Part shown: positions 1-7,709 of the stretch, piece by piece
Position numbering within the stretch: the stretch's first letter is position 1
Layout: each line of letters starts with the position of its first letter
Assembly: GCA_030642185.1 (NCBI GenBank)
Contig: DAOWOG010000003.1
Coordinates: forward strand, 1 to 15,266
Direction of reading: 5' to 3'
DNA length: 15,266 nucleotides
Origin: Helicobacteraceae bacterium
Lineage (GTDB): Bacteria; Campylobacterota; Campylobacteria; Campylobacterales; Sulfurimonadaceae
Translations under genes and position numbers: made by a program
The notes under the pieces: generated by a model
Told to the model about the DNA's origin: nothing
What the model saw: the letters and a program-made list of their open reading frames with translations, nothing else
Database searches by the model: none

Positions 1-669
1 CGTAATCAGTTTAAAAGACTCTTCAAAGCGCTTGGCCATGTAGTGAGCCCCCTCACCGAAATGATCTACAAACTGCTCAGTTCTTTTTTTAATCTTTTGA
101 TAAAAAGGGCTGGCCATAGCTGAACTCAGCATACGGCTGATCGCACCGATCGGCGCAGCGATACTCATCTCATTGTCATTGAGGATAATGACCATCGGAT
201 ATTTACGATCCCCAAGTTCATTCATCGCCTCATACGCCATACCGGCACTCATCGAACCATCACCGATCAAAACAACGGGAATACGTTCATTCTCTTCGTG
301 TTTAAGCGCGATCGCTTTGGCTGCACCTACCCCAAGTGATATAGAGGTTGAACTGTGTCCCGCTACAAAAAAATCATGTTTGGATTCGCTCGGTTTGGTA
401 TAGCCGCTCAAACCCTTAAATTGACGCAATGTCTCAAATGCGTCCCAGCGATCGGTGATAAGTTTGTGGGCATAGGCCTGATGCGACACATCGAAGATAA
501 AAGGATCTTTTGATGAGTCAAAGACCTTATGCATCGCAACGATCAATTCTGTAGCACCCAATGTTGAACTCAAATGCCCGCCATTGGTACTGACCACCTT
601 TAAAATACGTTCCCGAATATCCTGACACAGCGTTTCGAGTTGAGATATATCGTATGACTTAATATCCAT
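1..669 (-). CDS. dxs: 1-deoxy-D-xylulose-5-phosphate synthase, N-terminal 223 residues (cut by window edge)
   Basis: DXS condenses pyruvate and glyceraldehyde-3-phosphate, with thiamine diphosphate, into DXP, the first step of the MEP isoprenoid pathway in the cytosol. The reading frame is open from the ATG at 669-667 to base 1, giving 223 residues of a family usually a little over 600 long. Visible signatures are the N-terminal NGGHLSSTLGATEL segment, FDVSHQAYAHKL, the AGHSSTSISLGVGAA stretch, and the thiamine-diphosphate/Mg motif GDGSMSAGMAYEA followed by ILNDNEMSIAAPIGAIS. A purine-rich AAGAGGA lies about 12 bases before the ATG, so the ribosome-site spacing is slightly long. Only 24 bases separate it from the upstream FliF/FliG chimera, so it is almost certainly the next gene of the lysA operon. 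In C. jejuni and H. pylori, dxs follows fliH; no fliH remains here. Confidence 0.96.
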   Translation of the reverse strand, partial: MDIKSYDISQLETLCQDIRERILKVVSTNGGHLSSTLGATELIVAMHKVFDSSKDPFIFDVSHQAYAHKLITDRWDAFETLRQFKGLSGYTKPSESKHDFFVAGHSSTSISLGVGAAKAIALKHEENERIPVVLIGDGSMSAGMAYEAMNELGDRKYPMVIILNDNEMSIAAPIGAISRMLSSAMASPFYQKIKKRTEQFVDHFGEGAHYMAKRFEESFKLIT

Positions 670-693
670 CTTGAATGTTAATCCTCTTAAACT

Positions 694-2340
694 TCATGAA
701 GCTCTTTTAATTTCTATGGTACCGTTTTGCAGCAGTTTTTTTGCATGTTCGGTAATATGCATTTGAGCATTATCAATCTCGTTTGCAGTAATAGGCTTCA
801 AATGTTGCATCTCTTGAATCACCATAGTTTGAATTGATAATGACATAGTAGCCAAAATCTTCTCTTGTAGTTCTTCCGAGACTCCCTTAAGCGCCCGTAT
901 AAGTTCTATTTTATCTGTCTTTTTTAGCAGCTCCCGTATGTCATATTTGTCAAAGAAACGTATTTTATCAAAAGAAAACAAGGCAACATCTATCCGTTTG
1001 GCCATAGCAGAATCAAATTCTGCGATATGGCTGAGGAGTGCGTTGGAAGTTCGTGTATCTAAAGCAGCGATCACTTCCTGAACCGTCTCTTCGCCGCCTA
1101 CTTTGATATGCAGATGGGACAACTGCAGGGTAGATTCAAGTATCTTGCTCATCTGCTCGACTACTTCAAGTGTCACCAGGCCCAGTGTGGCCATGCGCAT
1201 GACCACATCATCACGAAGATGTTGCGGATAACTCTCAAGAACTGACGCTGCCGATGAAGCATTTAAATGCGCTAAAATAAAAGCGATCGTCTGTGGATGC
1301 TCTTTTTGAATATGCACGGCAAGCAGTTGAGGTTTTAAAGAAGAGAGATAGTTAAAACACTCATCCTGACGTTCAATAATAGTGAGCGTTTCAATCATCT
1401 TTTGGGCATCATTAACCGACATGGCATCAGTAATAACCTTTTCTATATAGGCCATTCCTCCGCTTTTTATATAAGGATTAAACTGGATTAGCTGTGAAAA
1501 CTCTTCAAGAACGGTTCTGGCAATTTTTTTCTCCAGTTTTATACCCCTGGCAATAACTTTACTGATGCGGGCAATACTCTGTTTATCCATCATCTTAAAG
1601 AGCGCTGCCGTATTCTCTTTATGAAATTGTCCCAGGCAAAAGGCTATTTTATCGATTGTCTCCAACTGTTCATATTTGAGGTCCTGTATCAGTTGGGTTT
1701 TCCTGCTTATACTGTTTTCATTGCCGCTCGCTATCATGGTTTCAATCAAAGCTGCGATATCGTCACTGTGGAGTTCAACACGTTTCTCAAGATGTGTCAA
1801 CAGCGTTTCATAATCCTCATTTGCAAAAGGTTTATCAGTGGTCTGTTCATGCTCCTGCTTGAGTGTATCATGCAAAATTTCATGCTCCGAAAGATCTTCC
1901 TGCTGCAGCTTATTTTGTTGATATGTATATAAAATCCGCTCCAGAAGCGTAAAGACAAAAACAGATGCAAAAAGTACAAACAGCAGTGTCATCCATTTAA
2001 AAACAGCATTTTCGTTGCTTAGCATGTCCGAAAAATCAGTAAAGGCATCTTCATTGATAATTCCGACCTTCTCTATACTCTGACGAACTTGAAGCAGCAT
2101 CGATCTTTCAACCAAAACAATATTTTGGTCACTGATCCGATAATCAATATTATCTTTATTCAACTGTTCAATGACAAGAACCATCTGATTTGCAGTCAAT
2201 GTGGATGAAAGCGGCAAATAACCCGTTGTTAAAAATCTAAAAGGAAACAGGAAAAGAATCAAAAGAAGCACAAGAAACGATACAGAGAGCAGTACTTTAT
2301 GTATCACAGGCATTTGTGCTACAAACTTTCTTATTTGCAT
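694..2340 (-). CDS. FliF-FliG chimeric membrane protein (flagellar MS-ring/switch relic)
   Basis: This 548-residue protein combines pieces of FliF (MS ring) and FliG (rotor switch). Residues 15-36 form a membrane helix. Residues about 41-95 match the first FliF ring-building domain (VIEQLNKDNIDYRIS). Residues 115-135 form a second membrane helix, and a charged linker follows. Residues about 178-205 resemble the FliG-binding tail of FliF. Residues about 225-548 align with whole FliG: an N domain (IDKIAFCLGQ...VLEEF), the middle-domain EHPQTIAFILAHL at 347-359, a Gly-Gly at 415-416, and a C domain with IELIRALKG at 478-486. The second and third FliF ring domains are missing. FliF (about 560) plus FliG (about 340) would normally total about 900 residues. 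The start is an ATG with a GAGAAAGAGAAAGA leader, 25 bases after hisC. The reading frame is intact, with no stops or shifts, which argues against simple decay. Inference: either a flagellar relic or a membrane-anchored FliG with a new role. Homology is clear; function is unknown. Confidence 0.88.
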   Translation of the reverse strand: MQIRKFVAQMPVIHKVLLSVSFLVLLLILFLFPFRFLTTGYLPLSSTLTANQMVLVIEQLNKDNIDYRISDQNIVLVERSMLLQVRQSIEKVGIINEDAFTDFSDMLSNENAVFKWMTLLFVLFASVFVFTLLERILYTYQQNKLQQEDLSEHEILHDTLKQEHEQTTDKPFANEDYETLLTHLEKRVELHSDDIAALIETMIASGNENSISRKTQLIQDLKYEQLETIDKIAFCLGQFHKENTAALFKMMDKQSIARISKVIARGIKLEKKIARTVLEEFSQLIQFNPYIKSGGMAYIEKVITDAMSVNDAQKMIETLTIIERQDECFNYLSSLKPQLLAVHIQKEHPQTIAFILAHLNASSAASVLESYPQHLRDDVVMRMATLGLVTLEVVEQMSKILESTLQLSHLHIKVGGEETVQEVIAALDTRTSNALLSHIAEFDSAMAKRIDVALFSFDKIRFFDKYDIRELLKKTDKIELIRALKGVSEELQEKILATMSLSIQTMVIQEMQHLKPITANEIDNAQMHITEHAKKLLQNGTIEIKRAS

Positions 2341-2365
2341 TCTTTCTCTTTCTCGAATCTATCGG

Positions 2366-3460
2366 CTAAATCAGAGGACGTATCAACTCAAAAAAACGGT
2401 CATTTTCAGAAGGTTTTCCAATCGTTACCCGAAGCGCATTAAGACCATACCCGCTCAGGTCTCTTACAATCATACCCTGTCGCAACAAGGTCAGTGCGAC
2501 ATTGGATGAATTTTGATCATTCTTAAGACAAAGTGTAACAAAATTTGTATAACTTTCAATTATATTGATCCCTGCCGATGCCGCAAACTCCTTGTAACGC
2601 TCCATCTCTTCAAAATTTTTGGCGATCGAATCCTGAACAAATGCCTCATCTTCCAAAGCTGCGGATGCCGCTTCGAGCGAAAGCGTTGTAATATTAAAAG
2701 GCGGACGAAGTTTGTACAAGGCAGTAATGATATCACGTGAAGCGATTCCATATCCGACGCGCATACCTCCGAGTCCATATGCCTTGGAGAAAGTTCCCAG
2801 ATAAAGGACATTCTCATATGCAGCAATCAATTCATGCGGCATGAGTGCTTTATCCGAATCTTTATAATGGGTATACTCCATATAGGCACCGTCTACGACC
2901 ACCAGTGTCTCTTTATCGATCTTGGCGATAAACGATTTGACAGACTCGGCATCGATGCTTTCACCTGTCGGGTTATTTGGTGTACATAAAAAGATCATTG
3001 ACGGCTTATGCTCAAGGTAGAGTGCATAAAATTCATCCAGATCATGCTCACGTGACTGGGTACGGATCACCTCGGCACCGACATGGCGTGCATAGATCTC
3101 ATACATCGCAAAGGTAATACTGTTGATGAGCACTTTGCTGTTGGAATCGGCTTTGGCATGGAAAGCAAATTCGATCACCTGATCACTTCCCGAACCGATA
3201 ATGACCTCATGTTTATTCACGCCAAATCGTCTGGAGAGGCCTTCTTTGAGTTTATACATCGAATCATCCGGATAGAGTGCCATCTTGTCTACAATTGCAC
3301 TGACAGCTTCCTGAACTTTGGGCGAGCATCCGTAGGGATTTTCATTGCTTGCCAATTTGACAATATCTTCAGGTTCTATACCGAATTCACGGACAACCAA
3401 TTCGATAGGTTTGCCTGCTTCGTAAGTCCTGATGTTGTCAAGTTCACTGTTGAATTTCAT
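2366..3460 (-). CDS. hisC: Histidinol-phosphate aminotransferase (HisC family)
   Basis: This is a PLP-dependent fold-type I aminotransferase. HisC converts imidazole-acetol phosphate plus glutamate to histidinol phosphate. Its 364 residues are normal for the family. Visible elements are LASNENPYG (37-44), the CTPNNPTG loop (159-166, Asn162), VVVDGAYMEY with the PLP-contacting Asp190 and Tyr193, and the PLP lysine Lys226 in TFSKAYGL, followed by GGMRVGYG with Arg234. Its ATG overlaps the pheA stop by 4 bases. The position directly after pheA, away from any other his gene in view, suggests it may also, or mainly, transaminate phenylpyruvate or other aromatic keto acids. That dual role is known for some HisC-family enzymes, but it is an inference here. 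Confidence 0.93.
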   Translation of the reverse strand: MKFNSELDNIRTYEAGKPIELVVREFGIEPEDIVKLASNENPYGCSPKVQEAVSAIVDKMALYPDDSMYKLKEGLSRRFGVNKHEVIIGSGSDQVIEFAFHAKADSNSKVLINSITFAMYEIYARHVGAEVIRTQSREHDLDEFYALYLEHKPSMIFLCTPNNPTGESIDAESVKSFIAKIDKETLVVVDGAYMEYTHYKDSDKALMPHELIAAYENVLYLGTFSKAYGLGGMRVGYGIASRDIITALYKLRPPFNITTLSLEAASAALEDEAFVQDSIAKNFEEMERYKEFAASAGINIIESYTNFVTLCLKNDQNSSNVALTLLRQGMIVRDLSGYGLNALRVTIGKPSENDRFFELIRPLI

Positions 3461-4539
3461 AACTCCCCTTTTGCATAGCTTCCAAGCCAGGTCATCTCAT
3501 CACTGTGTTTCGCTAACACTTTTTGAATATTCTCATCATCAATATGTCCATAAAAATCGATGAAGAACCAGTACCCAAACCCATCATTCTCTTTAGAAGG
3601 ACGGCTCTCGATTTTACTGAGGTTGATCTTCTCATCATCAAAGTCCTGCAGAAAATGCACAAGAGCACCGGGCTCTTTTGCATCTTTCAAACGAACAAGT
3701 ATGGACGTTTTATCAGCCCCGCTTGTCTCATTTTTAAAATCACTCAATATAAAAAAACGTGTTGAATTGTTATGGACATCCTCAATATTTTCGAACATTG
3801 TCGGCACACCGTAGAGTTTAGCTGCAATATGGCTACAGATTGCAGCAGCATGTTCATCTTCAGAAGCCAAAATCGCTGCTTTGGCCGTTGACTCTACCGG
3901 AATCAGTTCAATGGTATCCAGTCCATGCTCATTCAAAAACTCCTGACACTGTCCGAAGCCTTTATCTTTGGAATAAACCCGTTTAATTCCTTCAATATGC
4001 TCGGCTTTGGTAGCAAATGACATATGTATCGGCATATAAAGTTCAGCCACGATCTTAACCGAACTATTGGCCAGAAGATCAAGTGTCTCACCCACAATAC
4101 CGTCACGGCGGCTCTCAATCGGAACCACGCCGAATTTGGCCCGTCCGGATTCAAGTGTTTTAAAGACCGCACGGATTGAACCCATCGAAAGGTATTCACT
4201 CATACCGCCGAAGCGGCTTTCGGCAGCCTGATGGGTAAAAGTCCCTTCAGGCCCGAGATAAGCGACACGCTCAGGCTGTTCAATATTTCTGGCTACTGCA
4301 AAAATTTCCAGAAAGATCACTTCAATCGCTGCTCTATTCAACAAGCCCTCTTCTGAAACAGTGATCTCATTCAAACGGTCAATAATCGCCTTTTCACGTT
4401 CAGGCCGGTAGATAGCACTGCCGCTTTCATGTTTGATCTCTCCAACACGTTTAACAACATCCATACGGCGGTTAAGCAGTCTGAGCATCTCATCATCTAT
4501 CGTATCAATGGCCTCCCGGCACTCCTGTAATGTTTTCAT
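3457..4539 (-). CDS. pheA: Bifunctional chorismate mutase/prephenate dehydratase
   Basis: A P-protein that turns chorismate into prephenate and then phenylpyruvate for phenylalanine synthesis. Residues 1-85 are an AroQ chorismate mutase domain (IDTIDDEMLRLLNRRM, YRPEREKAI). Residues about 91-268 are the prephenate dehydratase domain (VAYLGPEGTFTHQAA, GFGQCQEF with Gln197, NNSTRFFIL with Thr260). Residues about 277-355 are an ACT regulatory domain with EPGAL and the phenylalanine-binding KIESRP motif (309-314). Length (360) and domain order are standard. One oddity is the dehydratase signature usually read as PIEN: here it is PIESRRDG, with Ser143 in place of the catalytic-region Asn (Asn160 in E. 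coli numbering by my hand alignment). The gene overlaps the HAD gene upstream and hisC downstream by 4 bases each. The ACT domain implies feedback inhibition by phenylalanine. Confidence 0.95.
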   Translation of the reverse strand: MKTLQECREAIDTIDDEMLRLLNRRMDVVKRVGEIKHESGSAIYRPEREKAIIDRLNEITVSEEGLLNRAAIEVIFLEIFAVARNIEQPERVAYLGPEGTFTHQAAESRFGGMSEYLSMGSIRAVFKTLESGRAKFGVVPIESRRDGIVGETLDLLANSSVKIVAELYMPIHMSFATKAEHIEGIKRVYSKDKGFGQCQEFLNEHGLDTIELIPVESTAKAAILASEDEHAAAICSHIAAKLYGVPTMFENIEDVHNNSTRFFILSDFKNETSGADKTSILVRLKDAKEPGALVHFLQDFDDEKINLSKIESRPSKENDGFGYWFFIDFYGHIDDENIQKVLAKHSDEMTWLGSYAKGEL

Positions 4540-5315
4540 AAACTCTCCCTGTATGCTTGCATGTCATCAAAGGTCTGATCCGGAATCTCTTCAGGATTTA
4601 AAAAAGAGATGATCTCATCTGCACGCTTGTATTTTCCGCTTAAGACAAAAACCGTTTTCATGCCCAGTGCCTTTGCCCCGCCAAGATCACCTTTGACATC
4701 ATCACTGATAATCGTAATCTCTTCAAATTGTGCCGAAGCCTCCTGTTTTTGCATTCGCTGCAATGCTTCGTTATAAAAAGCGGTACTGGGTTTTCCCAGT
4801 ACCGTATAATTGACAGATGTTGCAAATTCCAGCATTTTCAAAATGGCACCGACACCGGGATAGCGCTTGTTGTTTTTCGAATAAAGTGTCGTCTCATGCA
4901 TTCCGATCAGACGGCTTCCCTGCAGCAGCAGCTCGATCATCTGTGCATATTCGTCCGCATTGAAATCCTCTTTGATCGCCAGCAGAACCGTTTCAGGATT
5001 TTCATAATCCAATTGGTATCCAAGCGCCTCCATAATACGTAAAAAAGGTTCTGAACCATAGGCAGCCACTCTGCTTTTTGGCAGTGTTGATTCGAGCAGC
5101 ATTAACGGATCAAGATAATGTTCCGCAGGTATGTTCAGACCGATTCCATTCAGATAGGCAAGAAAATCCCCGCTTTTGCGTTTTGTATTGTTTGTGATTA
5201 CCATATAGGGGATCTGATGTACATTAAGATGGGTTATAAATTCACTGGCACCCCGTACCGGCAGCTTATTCAGATCATCGATCAATGTTCCCTGCACATC
5301 AATAAAATACATCAC
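4536..5315 (-). CDS. HAD-superfamily (NagD-like, class IIA) hydrolase with altered motif I
   Basis: A 259-residue haloacid-dehalogenase-fold protein of the NagD/pNPPase type. Motif I is FIDVQGTLID, with the nucleophile at Asp6. Motif II is ITNNTK (40-45), motif III includes LGKPS with Lys175, and motif IV is ISDDVKGDLGGAKALG (Asp205, Asp206, Asp210). The cap is inserted between motifs II and III, as in class IIA. The second Asp of the usual DxD motif I, the general acid/base, is replaced by Gln8. This may weaken or alter phosphatase chemistry. The gene sits between lysA and pheA with 4-base overlaps on both sides, in the position of Cj0315 in C. jejuni. Its substrate is unknown, and the amino-acid biosynthesis context does not fix it. 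Met2 is an equally possible start. Confidence 0.88.
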   Translation of the reverse strand: MMYFIDVQGTLIDDLNKLPVRGASEFITHLNVHQIPYMVITNNTKRKSGDFLAYLNGIGLNIPAEHYLDPLMLLESTLPKSRVAAYGSEPFLRIMEALGYQLDYENPETVLLAIKEDFNADEYAQMIELLLQGSRLIGMHETTLYSKNNKRYPGVGAILKMLEFATSVNYTVLGKPSTAFYNEALQRMQKQEASAQFEEITIISDDVKGDLGGAKALGMKTVFVLSGKYKRADEIISFLNPEEIPDQTFDDMQAYRESL

Positions 5316-6517
5316 TCTGCAAACTCTTTTTCCAATGCGATAATATCTTCAAACGTCTCACGTCGCCGAATCATACGGTCCTGTCCATTTTCAACAGCAA
5401 CTTCGGCAGAACGTCCCCGTGTATTATAATTGCTCCCCATGCCGAAACCATAGGCCCCGGCACTGTGTATGACCAAAAGATCATTATGTTCCATCTTCGG
5501 CAACAAATAATTTTTGGCTAAAAAATCACCGCTTTCACACACCGGACCTACGATATCTGCCGGCGTCTCGTCACCCTCTTTGTCAAGTGCATCGATTTTG
5601 TGATAGGCATTATAGAGGCTGGGGCGAAGCAGATCATTCATTGCCCCGTCAACCACCACAAAACGTTTATCACCATTTTTTTTCTCGTAGAGTACTTTTG
5701 TCAGAAAGTAGCCTGCATTGGCACTTAGATAGCGTCCAGGCTCTCCGATAACGGTGAGTTCCAGACCGCTCAAAGTGGAAAGAATCGCCTGAGCATAGTC
5801 ATAAGGATCAATCGTTTCTTCATTATCGTAGCGTACACCCAGACCGCCGCCGATATCAAAGAATTTCAGCTCAATTCCGACAGCTGAGAGGGAGCGTACC
5901 AGATCAGCAACGATTTCAGACGCTTCACGTATAGGCTTTATGTCCGTTAATTGAGAACCGATATGCGAGTGAATACCGACAGGATCAAGATGCTCGGAGT
6001 TATTTGCAACGATATAGAGGCGTTTTGCCGTGTTCAGGTCAACACCAAATTTGTTATCATGCAGACCGGTTGAGATATACGGATGGGTTTTGGGATCAAT
6101 ATTCGGATTGACACGTATACTGATCCGTGCCTGAACATCCAGTTCTTTGGCAATCATCTCGACCCGTGCCAATTCAGCTTCACTCTCAATATTGATATAG
6201 AGAATATCGCGTTCTAATGCTTCTCTGATCTCGTCATCACGTTTTCCGACACCGCTGAAGATGATTTTATACTTGGGAATTCCCGCCAAAAATGCTCTTC
6301 GGACTTCTCCGATAGAGACACAGTCAGCTCCGGCACCCAGCTGGGCGAAATGTTTGACGACACTTAAGTTTGAATTGGCTTTCACGGCATAGGCCAAAAT
6401 TGACTTACGCCCTTTAAAAGCACTCTTCAATGACGTATACTGTGTACGCATACTGTCAAAATCGTAGACATACAAAGGTGTCTGATATTTTTCTGCCAAC
6501 TGCTTAAAATCGATCAC
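5312..6517 (-). CDS. lysA: Diaminopimelate decarboxylase
   Basis: LysA decarboxylates meso-diaminopimelate to lysine, the last step of lysine synthesis. It is a PLP enzyme of the alanine-racemase/ornithine-decarboxylase fold. At 401 residues it is the usual length. Visible motifs are LAYAVKANSN with the PLP lysine Lys46, the HSHIGSQ segment, the phosphate-binding GGGLGVRY, GEPGRYLSANAGYFL, and GPVCESGDFLAK with the active-site Cys. The C-terminal end carries GAYGFGMGSNYNTRGRSAEV. Translation starts at a GTG (6517-6515) rather than ATG, preceded by AAGGA at good spacing. It is the first gene of the lysA-HAD-pheA-hisC-FliF/FliG-dxs series, and its stop overlaps the next start by 4 bases. A candidate promoter lies just upstream. 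Confidence 0.96.
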   Translation of the reverse strand: MIDFKQLAEKYQTPLYVYDFDSMRTQYTSLKSAFKGRKSILAYAVKANSNLSVVKHFAQLGAGADCVSIGEVRRAFLAGIPKYKIIFSGVGKRDDEIREALERDILYINIESEAELARVEMIAKELDVQARISIRVNPNIDPKTHPYISTGLHDNKFGVDLNTAKRLYIVANNSEHLDPVGIHSHIGSQLTDIKPIREASEIVADLVRSLSAVGIELKFFDIGGGLGVRYDNEETIDPYDYAQAILSTLSGLELTVIGEPGRYLSANAGYFLTKVLYEKKNGDKRFVVVDGAMNDLLRPSLYNAYHKIDALDKEGDETPADIVGPVCESGDFLAKNYLLPKMEHNDLLVIHSAGAYGFGMGSNYNTRGRSAEVAVENGQDRMIRRRETFEDIIALEKEFAE

Positions 6518-6553
6518 TTTTTTCCTTATCTTACAAACATTTAACGTTTAGTA

Positions 6554-6562
6554 ATTTTAGCA
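6554..6562 (-). promoter_or_regulatory. Candidate extended -10 promoter for the lysA operon
   Basis: On the minus strand the 81-base gap before lysA contains TGCTAAAAT, an extended -10 element, about 36 bases before the GTG start and preceded by a T-rich run. No good -35 hexamer is seen at 17 bases, which is common for sigma70 promoters in Campylobacterota. It would let the biosynthetic operon be transcribed independently of rplY-pth. Read by eye only. Confidence 0.45.
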
Positions 6563-6598
6563 AAAAAGTTCTTATTTAAGTGTTTTGACAGAAACTTT

Positions 6599-7672
6599 TC
6601 AACCTTCTGACGGCAGGCGGTTACGATGCCACTGAAAAAGTGATGCGAAAAAGAGTACAATGACCGGTAAAATAATTCCCAATTCACTTGAAATTGTTTT
6701 GTTATTGGAGAGTTCTGTCAACATAAACAAGACAGCCCAGGTCATCAATGTTGCCAAAATGGCCGCAAAACTAAAAAAGGTGATATTTAAAAACCTTGTA
6801 CTGATCGGGACAAAGAAGAAGATGATCACAATCAGACTCGGTACAAAAAGCGGGGTGATAAAAATGCGGTAAAGCGCACTCTTGATATTGTCAATATTGA
6901 GCTTCTCATTTGTAAAAAGCACCAAAGCATCAATCGCATCAAAAATGGTAAAGTTTACTTTTCCTTCATAGACCTGGTCCAGAATTTTCGGACGGAACCC
7001 CTTTAAAAGCCGGAAGTGGTTATGTTCCTCAATCAAAATACCATTGCCCTGCAGAGAGAGCAATGCCGGTTTTTCAAGACTGTGTGCTTTTTTTATATTC
7101 CAATATCCGTCAGCATAAGAGGCACTGTCTGCCACCAAAACTTCCTGGAGAGAGTTTTCTTTCAATCTAAAAACACGAATATCGTCTGCACGTTCCTGCA
7201 GGGGGTAGAGTTTTCCAAAATAGATAAACTTGTCTTCAAACGTAAAAAAAAGATCTGATGTCGGTTGAATATACTGTGAAGATGAACGGATATTGTCTGC
7301 ATACTCATTGGCTCGTGCAAACGAAGTTGCATGCAAAGCCACATAACCGGTAATGATGACAGATGCAACTACAACAAAAGGTTTGAGCACATCTGTTTTG
7401 GAATAACCAAGTGAATAAAGGGCAACAAGCGCGTTGGAACGGATCAAAAATATTTTGGTTGTGATCATAGCAAAGACCAGTGAAAGCGGTAACAGCATAT
7501 CAATGGCAAAAAAAGATTTATACATCAAATAAATCAGTACAAGATTGGCAGATTTTGGCAGTTTGTCACCCACTCCCATATAATCAAATCCGACACTGAA
7601 AATGATCAATGCACTTAAAATGACTAAAAAGTACTTGACATAATGGTATGCAATATATCTGAATGCCTGCAT
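6599..7672 (-). CDS. LptF/LptG-family lipopolysaccharide export permease
   Basis: An inner-membrane permease of the YjgP/YjgQ family, which with LptB drives LPS extraction towards the outer membrane. It has the expected layout: a membrane helix at the N-terminus, two more up to about residue 118, a large periplasmic jellyroll-like domain (about 120-265), and three C-terminal helices rich in Leu/Ile/Phe (about 270-350). It is the usual family length (about 357). The ATG at 7672-7670 is chosen because GAGGTG lies about 4 bases ahead of it. A GTG two codons further upstream (7678) is possible but lacks a ribosome site. It follows pth by 37 bases and occupies the slot of Cj0313. LptF and LptG are hard to tell apart without an alignment, so no symbol is given. 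Confidence 0.9.
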   Translation of the reverse strand: MQAFRYIAYHYVKYFLVILSALIIFSVGFDYMGVGDKLPKSANLVLIYLMYKSFFAIDMLLPLSLVFAMITTKIFLIRSNALVALYSLGYSKTDVLKPFVVVASVIITGYVALHATSFARANEYADNIRSSSQYIQPTSDLFFTFEDKFIYFGKLYPLQERADDIRVFRLKENSLQEVLVADSASYADGYWNIKKAHSLEKPALLSLQGNGILIEEHNHFRLLKGFRPKILDQVYEGKVNFTIFDAIDALVLFTNEKLNIDNIKSALYRIFITPLFVPSLIVIIFFFVPISTRFLNITFFSFAAILATLMTWAVLFMLTELSNNKTISSELGIILPVIVLFFASLFQWHRNRLPSEG

Positions 7673-7709
7673 AAACACCTCAATTTAGTCAAAAGGGAGA
7701 CTAGAACAG

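Noticed and set aside
173..403. A 76-codon plus-strand frame near the left edge.
   Set aside because: It lies wholly opposite dxs, whose thiamine-diphosphate motif and conserved segments are read on the minus strand.
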